From CAUPWF01 sp964369775 (lineage in GTDB: Bacteria; Bacillota; Clostridia; Lachnospirales; Lachnospiraceae), in NCBI GenBank assembly GCA_964369775.1, contig CAYJHQ010000006.1:1-64000 (forward strand): a DNA stretch of 64,000 nt, written 5' to 3'. Below the pieces are notes generated by a model. It saw only the letters and a program-made list of their open reading frames with translations, was not told where the DNA came from and searched no databases. The position numbers were made by a program, and so were the translations under genes. Below, one piece after another: positions 15,600 to 23,857 of this stretch. Positions within the stretch are counted from its first letter, which is position 1; each line of letters begins with the position of its first letter.

Positions 15600-15604
15600 T
15601 TAGT

Positions 15605-15646
15605 AATAAAAATGAGTTGGAAAAAGTTCCAATTCATTTTTATTGT
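15605..15646. terminator. Terminator of the sigma/anti-sigma operon
   Basis: AATAAAAATGAGTTGGAA and TTCCAATTCATTTTTATT form 18 pairs (one G-T) around AAAG. Confidence 0.8.
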
Positions 15647-15661
15647 CTTCATAAATAGTAT

Positions 15662-15690
15662 TTGTCAAGATGACAATATATTGGTATAAT
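15662..15690 (+). promoter_or_regulatory. Promoter with overlapping palindrome
   Basis: TTGTCA (15662-15667), 17-base spacer, TATAAT (15685-15690). TTGTCA-AGA-TGACAA is a perfect inverted repeat whose left arm is the -35 itself, so a bound repressor would block polymerase. The regulator is not identifiable from the site. Confidence 0.55.
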
Positions 15691-15714
15691 GGAGAACAGC
15701 AAAGGAGAGAAAAA

Positions 15715-16728
15715 ATGCAGGGAAAATGTTCAATATGTGGTGGCGAAATAAAAAATGGAATTTGTACTTTCTGTGGCCAAAAAAATATGATAGAGGAAAG
15801 CATGAATCATCAAGAACAAATTTATAGAACGCCTATACATGAAAGTGTAGAAAAAAAGAATAATAATAAAGTTATTGTGATTACACTCGTTATCATAGTA
15901 GTTGTATTTCTTATAATAGCAAGTATCGGTGTGTTTATATATTCATCAGTGAATAATGCATTTGGGCATTTGGGAGGATATTCTGAGGACGAATGGTATG
16001 GAGATTCAGAAGATGGATGGCATGAAGAACCTATGGAAGAAGAGGTTAGTGAATTTAATTATATCTTTACACAGGAGCCGAAGTATGGTAGTGATGTTGT
16101 AGAAGAAGTACTTGACCAAGGGATATATGTGGTAGGCGTACATATACCAGAAGGGAGTTATACATTTAACGCAGAAGGTCAGGGCTCAATAGAAATCAGT
16201 GATACGATTAATAAGATTAGCTATTCTGAATTTCTTTATGAAGTTGGAAGTAAGCAAATAGAAAATGTGGTTTTGTGCAACGATACGGTGATAAGAATTG
16301 AGGATAGTTTGCAAGTTACTATAAAGAGTGAGAATGCAAATAATAGCACATTAAAAGGTGAAGAAAATACTAGTGTGGATCCATCCTTTGTTTATGAATC
16401 AACGGAAGAAGAAATCTTAACTGTGGGGGAAGATATACCAGCCGGAATTTATGATGTTTCTATAATAACAGATTATAGCACTAGTCTTCACACATATGTA
16501 CCAGGATATTCAAGCTATGACGAAACATCGGCAACATCATATATATGGCTAACTAATTATGGCAATGAAGAAGATGATAATGTGCTTCATTATTATAATC
16601 TGATATTACCAGAAGGAACGATATTAGAAGTGAGTGAAGGAATTCGTTTAACGCCTAGTATGCTTACGTGGGAGATGGACTACATAGATCATTATGATCA
16701 TTATATGTATTATGAATATGTTCAATAG
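15715..16728 (+). CDS. Zinc-ribbon membrane protein with two copies of an external domain
   Basis: 337 residues from ATG 15715, which has AAAGGAGA upstream. It begins with a two-CxxC ribbon (CSICGGEIKNGICTFCG), then a polar stretch, one membrane helix (about 58-82) and an acidic linker. The outside part holds two related segments: QGIYVVGVHIPEGSYTF (about 138-154) and EILTVGEDIPAGIYDV (about 235-250), each starting a roughly 80-residue beta-rich unit with the V-G-x-x-I-P-x-G-x-Y pattern. Such units occur in Firmicutes surface proteins without assigned function. Its promoter contains an operator-like palindrome and a terminator follows, so it is a single-gene unit. Confidence 0.7.
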   Translation: MQGKCSICGGEIKNGICTFCGQKNMIEESMNHQEQIYRTPIHESVEKKNNNKVIVITLVIIVVVFLIIASIGVFIYSSVNNAFGHLGGYSEDEWYGDSEDGWHEEPMEEEVSEFNYIFTQEPKYGSDVVEEVLDQGIYVVGVHIPEGSYTFNAEGQGSIEISDTINKISYSEFLYEVGSKQIENVVLCNDTVIRIEDSLQVTIKSENANNSTLKGEENTSVDPSFVYESTEEEILTVGEDIPAGIYDVSIITDYSTSLHTYVPGYSSYDETSATSYIWLTNYGNEEDDNVLHYYNLILPEGTILEVSEGIRLTPSMLTWEMDYIDHYDHYMYYEYVQ

Positions 16729-16760
16729 TAATAAAATGAATATAGAATTGCAATAGAAAA

Positions 16761-16803
16761 GGATACAGTTGATTGGTTTGGTACAATCACTGTATCTTTT
16801 TTT
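16761..16803 (+). terminator. Terminator after the two-domain membrane protein
   Basis: GATACAGTTGATTG and CAATCACTGTATC pair (one bulge) around GTTTGGTA, followed by seven T. Confidence 0.8.
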
Positions 16804-16871
16804 GTGGCGGTTGAATCGATGAAGTGTTGAATGGGTTAAGGAAAAATAAGGAATAAAAAATCAAAAAAGAA

Positions 16872-16900
16872 TTGACAAATGGAGTATGATTTCGTATATT
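16872..16900 (+). promoter_or_regulatory. Near-consensus promoter of the CoA-disulfide reductase operon
   Basis: TTGACA (16872-16877), exactly 17 bases, TATATT (16895-16900). It should be strong when not repressed. Confidence 0.75.
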
Positions 16901-16906
16901 ATTAAT

Positions 16907-16974
16907 ATATCAAAAAAAATTGATGTGAAGAAAAGCGTTTTTTATTTGTGCAACATATCAATTAAAATTGATAT
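16907..16974 (+). promoter_or_regulatory. Twin palindromic operators for a reactive-thiol repressor
   Basis: ATATCAATTAAAATTGATAT at 16955-16974 is a perfect 9-base inverted repeat with AA in the middle; ATATCAAAAAAAATTGATGT at 16907-16926 is a close variant on the transcription start. They begin 48 bases apart. Such AT-rich 9-2-9 palindromes are typical of ArsR/SmtB-type repressors, a family that includes persulfide sensors. No repressor gene lies nearby. Confidence 0.65.
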
Positions 16975-16993
16975 AAGATAGGAGTGGATAAAA

Positions 16994-18625
16994 GTGAAGA
17001 TAATTGTAATTGGAGCTGTAGCTGCAGGTACATCAGCAGCAGCAAAAGCGAGAAGAAATGATGACAAAGCAGAGATTGTTATTTATGAGAGAGATAGTTT
17101 TATTTCTTATTCAGGATGTGGAATGCCATATTTTATAGGAGGAGAAGTAGAAAGTGCAGATTTATTGACACCTAGAGATCCTAAATTTTTTAAGAAGAAG
17201 TATAATATAGATGTGAAAATTGGTCATGAAGTACTTACTATTGATGCTACTAATAAAAGCGTAAAGGTGAAATCTTTAGAATCTGGAGAAGAGTTTGTTG
17301 ATGCATATGACAAATTAATTATAGCTACAGGAGCAACACCATTCAAGCCTAATATAGAAGGCATAGATAAAGAAAATGTATTTTTCCTAAGAAACATTAA
17401 AGATTCCTTAAGTATAAAAAACTTTATAAACAAACGTTCTCCTAAAACTGCAGTGATTGCAGGTACAGGATTTATAGGGTTTGAGATGTTGGAGAATATC
17501 TTGAATCTAGGACTAAAAGTACAAGTGGTGGAAATTGCAGATAAAATTACTCCTAACTTAGATAGTGATATGGCGCAGTACCTAGAAAATTGCCTAGATA
17601 AAAAAGGAATAGTTGTTAGAAAAAATACAGGTATAACTGCAATCAAGGGAAACCAAGTAGAGCTTACGAATGGAACGATAATAGAGGCTGATATGGTAAT
17701 TCTTTCAACAGGGGTTCGCCCTAATGTCATTCTTGCAAAAGAGGCAGGAATTGCAATAGGAGAAACAGGAGCAATCAGTGTTGATGATGAGATGAGAACA
17801 AGTATAGCAGATATTTATGCTTGTGGAGATTGCATAGAGACTTACTCTCAAATTACAAAAAAGAAAGTATATAGACCACTAGGAAGCACCGCGAATAAAA
17901 CAGGTAGAATTGCAGGGGATTGCTCGACTGGAGGAAGTATTAGATATAGAGGAAATCTAGGAACAGGAATATTTAAATTATTTGAATTTACAGTTGCGAG
18001 CACAGGGTTATCTGAGAGAGAAGCACTTGAAGAAGGTTTTGAAGTACAAATCTGCCATAATATTAAGCCGAATAAGCCAGAGTATATGGGTGGTAAGGAA
18101 ATGATTATTAAAGCCGTGGCAGATAAAGCGACGAATCGTATACTAGGAGTTCAGATTATAGGTCAAGAAGGTGTGGACAAGAGAATTGACGTATTTGCGA
18201 CCTTAGTTACGTATAAAGCTACTGTAGATGAATTATTCCATTTAGATTTAGCGTATGCACCACCGTTCTCAACAACAAAAGACCCAGTTCATTATACTGG
18301 GATGATTTTGGATAACGCGTTGAATCAAGGGCGGCCGATGGTTACAGCAGAACAAGTGAGTGAGATGAAAGACGTACAGCTAATCGATGCTCGTAGCAAC
18401 AGCGATTACGAGAAGAAGGGAACAGTGTTAAATGCAACAAACATACCTCATGGTAGCTTGCGTGAGAAATTAGCAGAACTAGATAAAGATAAGCCAGCAG
18501 TTACGTTTTGCAATAAAGGAGTAACTGGAAATGCTGCTCAGAATATTTTAATTGGAAATGGTTTTAAAGAGGTGTATAACCTATCGGGTGGGCACCGTTT
18601 TTATAAAGAAAGTAAAGAACAATAA
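16994..18625 (+). CDS. CoA-disulfide reductase with C-terminal rhodanese domain
   Basis: 543 residues. Residues 1-440 are an FAD/NAD(P)H disulfide reductase: FAD-binding IVIGAVAAGTSAAAKARR, the single redox cysteine C42 in ISYSGCGMPYF, the second dinucleotide site AVIAGTGFIGFEML and the FAD-tail motif ADIYACGDC. Residues about 450-543 are a rhodanese domain with active-site C506 in TFCNKGVTGN. Fusions of this kind reduce CoA disulfides, CoA persulfides and polysulfides. The start is GTG with AGGAGTGG upstream. It is followed 18 bases later by a thioredoxin-like gene, and its promoter carries twin operators, which fits induction by disulfide or sulfane-sulfur stress. Confidence 0.9.
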   Translation: MKIIVIGAVAAGTSAAAKARRNDDKAEIVIYERDSFISYSGCGMPYFIGGEVESADLLTPRDPKFFKKKYNIDVKIGHEVLTIDATNKSVKVKSLESGEEFVDAYDKLIIATGATPFKPNIEGIDKENVFFLRNIKDSLSIKNFINKRSPKTAVIAGTGFIGFEMLENILNLGLKVQVVEIADKITPNLDSDMAQYLENCLDKKGIVVRKNTGITAIKGNQVELTNGTIIEADMVILSTGVRPNVILAKEAGIAIGETGAISVDDEMRTSIADIYACGDCIETYSQITKKKVYRPLGSTANKTGRIAGDCSTGGSIRYRGNLGTGIFKLFEFTVASTGLSEREALEEGFEVQICHNIKPNKPEYMGGKEMIIKAVADKATNRILGVQIIGQEGVDKRIDVFATLVTYKATVDELFHLDLAYAPPFSTTKDPVHYTGMILDNALNQGRPMVTAEQVSEMKDVQLIDARSNSDYEKKGTVLNATNIPHGSLREKLAELDKDKPAVTFCNKGVTGNAAQNILIGNGFKEVYNLSGGHRFYKESKEQ

Positions 18626-18643
18626 AAAAGCGAGGAAGAAAAA

Positions 18644-18982
18644 ATGGGATTATTTGGATTTGGAAAGAAAGAAGAAAAAGAAGAAGTTGTAACAGGAACA
18701 TGTAGCTGTGGAGGACAATGTGCAATTGGTGATATTGAAAATGCGAGATATATTGTACTAGGCGCATGCTGTAAGAAGAGTTCAGAGACATTTGAGAATG
18801 TGAAGCAAGCTGTGACTGAATTAGGATTGAGTGATGTAGTAGTAAATATCGGAGATATGGCTGAGATTGCGAAATACGGAGTAATGCAGACTCCTGCACT
18901 TGTAATTGACAGTAAGGTAGTATCTTATGGAAAACTAATCAAGGTAGAAGAAGCTAAGAAAATGATTCAAGAGAGATTGTAA
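18644..18982 (+). CDS. Small thioredoxin-fold protein with altered redox motif
   Basis: 112 residues. After a basic start (MGLFGFGKKEE) comes a cysteine cluster CSCGGQC, then a thioredoxin-like fold of the small 'redox-active disulfide' type: YIVLGACCKKSSETFENV at the active-site position, NIGDMAEIAKYGVMQTPALVID with the cis-proline, and a final helix. Relatives have CxxC after the first strand; here it is CCKKS with adjacent cysteines, so the usual dithiol chemistry may be replaced, perhaps with help from the N-terminal CxC. Co-transcription with the CoA-disulfide reductase suggests a shared role in sulfur or thiol redox. Confidence 0.8.
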   Translation: MGLFGFGKKEEKEEVVTGTCSCGGQCAIGDIENARYIVLGACCKKSSETFENVKQAVTELGLSDVVVNIGDMAEIAKYGVMQTPALVIDSKVVSYGKLIKVEEAKKMIQERL

Positions 18983-18989
18983 TATAAGG

Positions 18990-19023
18990 AAATCCCGTAG
19001 GTAACGACCTGCGGGATTTTTTT
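18990..19023. terminator. Terminator of the CoA-disulfide reductase operon
   Basis: AAATCCCGTAGGT, AACG loop, ACCTGCGGGATTT, then more T; also usable by the convergent gene. Confidence 0.85.
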
Positions 19024-19027
19024 GTGT

Positions 19028-20617
19028 TTATGAATTGTCAGAGTAGATAGAATAACCATTCTTAGCCTCTTTTTTACACTTATACATAGCTAAGTCAGCT
19101 TTATGGTATAACGTTTCAAAAGTATGACCATGCTGTGGTGCGAGTGAGACTCCAATACTACATGAAATTTCTACAGACTCGCCATTGTAATGATAGACTT
19201 TCTGAATGTGTGAACATATCTTAGCAGCTTTTTTGGCAATCGTATCAGCTGTTGAGTTGTTCTTATAAAATGCGATGAATTCATCACCACCCACTCGCCC
19301 AATAATATCATCTGTTCTAAAATGAGTTGTAAGTTTTTCATGAACCTCTATTAGAACTTCATCCCCATAAGCATGTCCGAAAGTATCGTTGATACTCTTG
19401 AAATTATCTAAATCAATCATTAGTAAAGCACCTGTCCGACTTTCGCTTAAGTAGTCTGCAATTAGAATTTCAGTAGTTTTCTTGTTGTATGCGCCAACTA
19501 GAGAATCGGTTTGAGATTTTTCTAATAATTTCATTTCATTTATTTTTACATCATGAATATCATCCATTACAGTTATAATAGCGATTATGTTATCAGTATC
19601 TATGTCAAGTTTAGAGGTAATTGAATATCTAGTCCAACGGATAGTTGAATCAGAGAGTAAAGTGCGAGCCTCTAACGATAGCATCTTGTGACCTTTTTTA
19701 TAGTGATTGATTATATTTTCACTAGAAATATGATATGAAACCATTTCTAAATCTTTTGGATGGACATATTCTTTCAAGCGCATCATACGATACTCAGTGT
19801 AAGAGTCATAGAGTAAAGGTTCCAACTGGCCTCTTTTTATAAACCTTGTTACAGCATCTAGCGAACAATTCACTTCAATAATTGCCAAGGACTGGCTTTC
19901 TAAAACATGTTTATAGATAATATCTTTTTCTAGTGTTTCTCGATGTTCCTTAACGATATCGTATCCAACTAACATGAAAATGCCAACATAAGCTGCAAAG
20001 AGCCAGCATAAAGCAGCAAGGATTTGATGCAATTGTAACCAAGGATAATCTATGTTGTGAATATAAATATTTCCATTTGCAATCATATAAATATTTCCCA
20101 TTACTAAAATGGCAATATATAAGATGAGGTGATCAGTTCGTTGCCCCATAATTCTAAGAAACTTAGGTGGAATTAAGCGTAAAAGTGCAACAGTGATAAG
20201 AGAAGTCAACACGGAGGTACAGATAAGGACCAACCAAAATGTATTCACATCCGTGCTTAAGTCATAGATAGAGCGATTAAAAGCATAGGAAAATAGTGAG
20301 GAGATGATAGCTCTTGCGACCATAATATGCAAATTAAAGTGGAAGACACAAGCTAATTTAGCAATGAAACTCTGATTTTTATAAAAATTCATGATGGTTA
20401 TAAAGTAGACCACGAGCATTATGCTATACCCAAGTGCAGACATACTGCCAAACCAAACGAGCATAATGGTCCCAATAATGCTACTACCAAGGCTAAATGC
20501 AAATATTTTGCTCTTTCTGCTCTTTATATCAAATATCCCTTCAATCAATTCGATATAAAATAGATTATTTATAAAAAATACTATATTAAATAATACGATT
20601 AAAAATTCTTTTATCAT
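19028..20617 (-). CDS. Membrane diguanylate cyclase (GGDEF)
   Basis: 529 residues. The first 220 residues hold about seven membrane helices with no large outside domain; a PAS-like region follows (about 235-355, with IIEVNCSLDAVTRF and RWTRYSITSK), then a GGDEF domain (about 370-529). Active site is RVGGDEFIAFY, preceded by RTDD at the product-binding inhibitory (RxxD) position, so feedback control by c-di-GMP is likely. DSLVGAYNKKTTE and DLDNFKSINDTFGHAYGD complete the fold. It should make c-di-GMP from GTP at the membrane. It is monocistronic and divergent from a chemoreceptor gene. Confidence 0.9.
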   Translation of the reverse strand: MIKEFLIVLFNIVFFINNLFYIELIEGIFDIKSRKSKIFAFSLGSSIIGTIMLVWFGSMSALGYSIMLVVYFITIMNFYKNQSFIAKLACVFHFNLHIMVARAIISSLFSYAFNRSIYDLSTDVNTFWLVLICTSVLTSLITVALLRLIPPKFLRIMGQRTDHLILYIAILVMGNIYMIANGNIYIHNIDYPWLQLHQILAALCWLFAAYVGIFMLVGYDIVKEHRETLEKDIIYKHVLESQSLAIIEVNCSLDAVTRFIKRGQLEPLLYDSYTEYRMMRLKEYVHPKDLEMVSYHISSENIINHYKKGHKMLSLEARTLLSDSTIRWTRYSITSKLDIDTDNIIAIITVMDDIHDVKINEMKLLEKSQTDSLVGAYNKKTTEILIADYLSESRTGALLMIDLDNFKSINDTFGHAYGDEVLIEVHEKLTTHFRTDDIIGRVGGDEFIAFYKNNSTADTIAKKAAKICSHIQKVYHYNGESVEISCSIGVSLAPQHGHTFETLYHKADLAMYKCKKEAKNGYSIYSDNS

Positions 20618-20802
20618 GTGTACAATCCCTTACGAAAAATCCATTGAAATAAATAGATTTGAGTTTATATAAATTTTAACATAGATATTAACCTTCGTAC
20701 AGTAGAAAATTCATAAGGTTAGTGATTGTACGGACGCAAAGGGTATGTTACAATAGTCTTAATAATAAATTCAAGAAAAATACGTAAGAGGATGGTGGAT
20801 TA

Positions 20803-22152
20803 ATGGATACAAATATAGGGGTTGTAGAAAATTATAAATTATTATCAATTAATCAAATTGTAGCGTTTATAGGTGGGGTAGTATATTCAATCATCTACTT
20901 TATGACAGGGGCTACAGTTATTGCTATTGCTACAATAATCCTAATTTCTGCTTTAGTGGGAATTACACAACTACTGAAGGTTCGAGGGAGCAAGAAATCA
21001 GCGATGTATATACTTACCCATGCACAGCTAAGTATTGTATTATTTATTGGTTGGGTAGGGGGAGAGCTTGCTGCAGATTTTTCTTTGATTGCAGGCGTCC
21101 TTGCGTTAAATGCTTTGTATTATCATAAAAAAACTCTAGTTATCCAGTGGATATATACAGATGTGGTATTAGTTGTAGCTTTCTTTTTTAAAGATACTGT
21201 TTATGCAGGGGAAAGCTTTGACTTTTTGTTTAGAGGATTGTTTGGAGTAAATCTCTGTTTGTTGTTTCTATACTTTTTACTTGATTGGGGGATTGCACAT
21301 CTGGAGAATGCCCAAAAGAAAGAAGTTCGATTGAAAGAGCTGTTAAGTGAAGTCGAAGAAAAGATGAATGAAAATAAAGGACACATTAAGACGAGAGAAA
21401 GTGTTTTCGATCAAATAAGGGTTCGTGCGAATAATTTAAGCGATACTTCATATAAGATGTTGAATATTGCGAATACGTTAAATAATGCATCTAGAGAACA
21501 GGCCGATATTATTGGGCAGTTAATTAATCAGAGTGCTGATGTGACAAAGGAAGTAAAAGATGCAAAGAGCAAAGCGAATGCAGCTGGTAAAATAGCAATG
21601 GATAACGCTACTAAGTTGGAAGAGAATGATAAGACAATGCGCTTAGTGGTAGAGGCTATCTTAGAAATTGAACGCTCTAGTGAGAAAATCATCAGTATAA
21701 TTAAAGGAATTGAAGATATTGCATTTCAGACAAATATTTTAGCAATTAACGCATCAATTGAAGCGGCAAGAGCAGGAGATGCAGGGAAAGGGTTTGCAGT
21801 AGTTGCAGAGGAAGTAAGAGCTTTGGCAAGTAAGAGCTCACAAGCAGCTAGTGACAGTGGTATCTTGATAGATAACTCAGTGAAAGAAGTTCAAAGAGGT
21901 GCGAAGTTAATTAACGAAGCAGCGATGAATATGAAAGAGGTAATTAATTTATCGAATAAGGCAGCTGAAAATACAAATGCTATTGATCAAATAATGGGAC
22001 ATCAAGTGGAAAATGTGGAAGCAATTTTAACGCACATAGAAGAGATTTCAAATGCTATAAATCAGACAGCAGAGACAGCAAGAGAAAGTAATGAGATAGC
22101 AAATACTATTACAGAAGAGATTAGCTATATTAATACAGCAATTAAAAATTAG
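20803..22152 (+). CDS. Methyl-accepting chemotaxis-type protein without external sensor
   Basis: 449 residues. Residues 15-170 contain five or six closely spaced membrane helices and no periplasmic domain, so any stimulus must be sensed in or at the membrane. No HAMP domain is evident; a coiled coil follows and the signalling domain peaks at IAFQTNILAINASIEAARAGDAGKGFAVVAEEVRALA, the conserved hairpin tip that binds CheA/CheW. The start ATG has AGGATGGTGG upstream and the promoter lies in the 185-base gap shared with the divergent cyclase gene. No other chemotaxis genes are in the window. Confidence 0.88.
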   Translation: MDTNIGVVENYKLLSINQIVAFIGGVVYSIIYFMTGATVIAIATIILISALVGITQLLKVRGSKKSAMYILTHAQLSIVLFIGWVGGELAADFSLIAGVLALNALYYHKKTLVIQWIYTDVVLVVAFFFKDTVYAGESFDFLFRGLFGVNLCLLFLYFLLDWGIAHLENAQKKEVRLKELLSEVEEKMNENKGHIKTRESVFDQIRVRANNLSDTSYKMLNIANTLNNASREQADIIGQLINQSADVTKEVKDAKSKANAAGKIAMDNATKLEENDKTMRLVVEAILEIERSSEKIISIIKGIEDIAFQTNILAINASIEAARAGDAGKGFAVVAEEVRALASKSSQAASDSGILIDNSVKEVQRGAKLINEAAMNMKEVINLSNKAAENTNAIDQIMGHQVENVEAILTHIEEISNAINQTAETARESNEIANTITEEISYINTAIKN

Positions 22153-22173
22153 TAGATTTAAAGGATGTAGGAA

Positions 22174-22782
22174 ATGGGAAAAAAATATTATGCAGTAAAA
22201 CAAGGGAAGGCGCCTGGTATTTATGCAAGTTGGAATGAATGTAAGTTGCAAGTTCATGGGTTTCCAGGAGCTATCTATAAGAGCTTTCTGACAAAAGAAG
22301 AGGCAGAATCTTTTGTTGGAACAATTCACTCTAGAAGCAGTGAGGGAAGCGGCACCAGTTTAGCAGATGAAGAAGTGATTGCTTATGTTGATGGGAGTTA
22401 TTCAAAAGAGCAAAAGAGATATTCTTATGGTTGTGCTATTTTATGGAATAGTGAGCAATTTGAGCTCTCAGGAGCATCTGCAGACGAGCGGTTTGTCACA
22501 ATGAACAATGTGGCAGGCGAAGTGCTTGGAAGTATTAAAGCGATTTGTTGGGCAATAGAAAAAGAAGCAAAAAGCATACGTGTCTATCATGACTATGAAG
22601 GAATTTCAAGGTGGGCGAATGAAGAGTGGAGAGCTAATAAAGAAGGTACAAAGATGTATCAAGAGTTTATTCGCGAAAGCAGAAAAAAAATCGAGATTCA
22701 ATTTACTAAAGTTGCAGCCCATACAGGGGTAGAATTAAATGAAAGAGCAGATCAATTAGCAAAGGGAGCGTTATCATTATGA
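22174..22782 (+). CDS. Ribonuclease HI with N-terminal viroplasmin domain
   Basis: 202 residues. Residues 4-48 (KYYAVKQGKAPGIYASWNECKLQVHGFPGAIYKSF) are the small hybrid-binding domain found on eukaryotic and clostridial RNase H. The RNase H domain follows with all four acidic catalytic residues: D73 (YVDGSYS), E116 (NNVAGEVLG), D140 (VYHDYEGI) and D193 (NERADQLAK), plus H in KVAAHTGVELNE. It removes RNA from RNA/DNA hybrids. It overlaps the following kinase gene by four bases (ATGA), so the two are coupled, although the functions are unrelated. Confidence 0.93.
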   Translation: MGKKYYAVKQGKAPGIYASWNECKLQVHGFPGAIYKSFLTKEEAESFVGTIHSRSSEGSGTSLADEEVIAYVDGSYSKEQKRYSYGCAILWNSEQFELSGASADERFVTMNNVAGEVLGSIKAICWAIEKEAKSIRVYHDYEGISRWANEEWRANKEGTKMYQEFIRESRKKIEIQFTKVAAHTGVELNERADQLAKGALSL

Positions 22783-23771
22783 AAAAATTTGATGTTGTGG
22801 CATTGGGAGAATTATTAATAGACTTTACGTCTAATGGAGTGAGTGAACAAGGGAATAATCTTTTTGAAGCAAATCCAGGAGGAGCTCCTTGTAATCTATT
22901 GGCTATGTTACAAAAACTTGACAAACAAACTGCTTTTATAGGAAAAGTAGGAAAAGACAGTTTTGGGGGACTTTTAGCGGATGTTGTGAAAGAAGTAGGC
23001 GTAGATGTAAGTGGACTAGTGTTTGATGAAAAAGTACCTACTACTTTAGCTTTTGTGCATACAGCAAAAGATGGAGATAGAAGCTTCAGTTTTTATCGAA
23101 ATCCTGGTGCAGATATGATGTTGGAAAAAGAAGAAGTGGATTTTGAGCTATTGAAGGATACTCAGATATTTCATTTTGGAACACTTTCAATGACAGCACA
23201 AGGTGTAGAAGAGGCAACAAAATTTGCGATTGAGACAGCAAAGGAAGCAGGTGCATTGATTTCTTTTGACCCTAATTTAAGGCCTCCACTTTGGGATGAT
23301 TTAAAGGTTGCAAAAGAAAAAATCACATATGGACTTGGACAATGTGACATTTTAAAAATCTCAGATGATGAAATTGAATTTATGACTGGTGAGACAGATA
23401 TTGAAAAAGGTATTCAAAAGATAAGAGCAGAACATAACATCAAGTTGATTTGTGCTACTATGGGTAAAAATGGAAGTAAAGTATTCTATACACCAGCAAA
23501 TGCTAAAGAAAGCATAATAGTTACATGTAGCCCATTTCTGAGAGAGGATACGATAGAGACTACAGGGGCCGGAGATACGTTTGGTGGATGTATGTTGAAT
23601 GCAATTCTTGAAAATGGGATTGAAAACATGGGAGAAAAGGAGTTGTATGAGATGTTAGAGTTCGCTAATGCAGCAGCTTCACTAATTACAACAAAAAAAG
23701 GAGCGCTTAAGGTAATGCCTTCAAAGGAAGAAGTCCTTAGTAGTATCCAAGAATTTGACCAAAGAAGATAA
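22779..23771 (+). CDS. scrK: Fructokinase (PfkB family)
   Basis: 330 residues. A ribokinase-family fold with VVALGELLIDF at the start, the substrate-binding NPGGAPCNLLAML, GKVGKDSFG, and the C-terminal signature ETTGAGDTFGGCML with catalytic base D266. The sequence pattern matches fructokinases of clostridia, which phosphorylate fructose to fructose-6-phosphate. Start overlaps the RNase H gene (ATGA). No sucrose or fructose transporter is adjacent, so the exact hexose is inferred. A bidirectional terminator follows. Confidence 0.87.
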   Translation: MKKFDVVALGELLIDFTSNGVSEQGNNLFEANPGGAPCNLLAMLQKLDKQTAFIGKVGKDSFGGLLADVVKEVGVDVSGLVFDEKVPTTLAFVHTAKDGDRSFSFYRNPGADMMLEKEEVDFELLKDTQIFHFGTLSMTAQGVEEATKFAIETAKEAGALISFDPNLRPPLWDDLKVAKEKITYGLGQCDILKISDDEIEFMTGETDIEKGIQKIRAEHNIKLICATMGKNGSKVFYTPANAKESIIVTCSPFLREDTIETTGAGDTFGGCMLNAILENGIENMGEKELYEMLEFANAAASLITTKKGALKVMPSKEEVLSSIQEFDQRR

Positions 23772-23804
23772 AGTAGTTTTAGAATATAAAAGAGAATTGA
23801 AATA

Positions 23805-23838
23805 AAAACGGATGACTCTGAGATGAGTCATCCGTTTT
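23805..23838. terminator. Bidirectional terminator between scrK and htpG
   Basis: AAAACGGATGACTC and GAGTCATCCGTTTT, 14 perfect pairs with a six-base loop, A run and T run on the outside; it serves both convergent genes. Confidence 0.88.
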
Positions 23839-23857
23839 GTTAGTTCTAAGATAGAAC

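Noticed and set aside
15340..15600. CRISPR-like or satellite repeat array
   Set aside because: The GATGAT and CCAACA/CCAACG repeats are in frame and encode Asp-rich and Thr-Pro stretches of the anti-sigma factor; there are no spacers.
22048..22329. Reverse-strand ORF rich in Cys and Leu
   Set aside because: It overlaps the end of the chemoreceptor gene and start of the RNase H gene on the other strand, both well supported, and has no homology signal.
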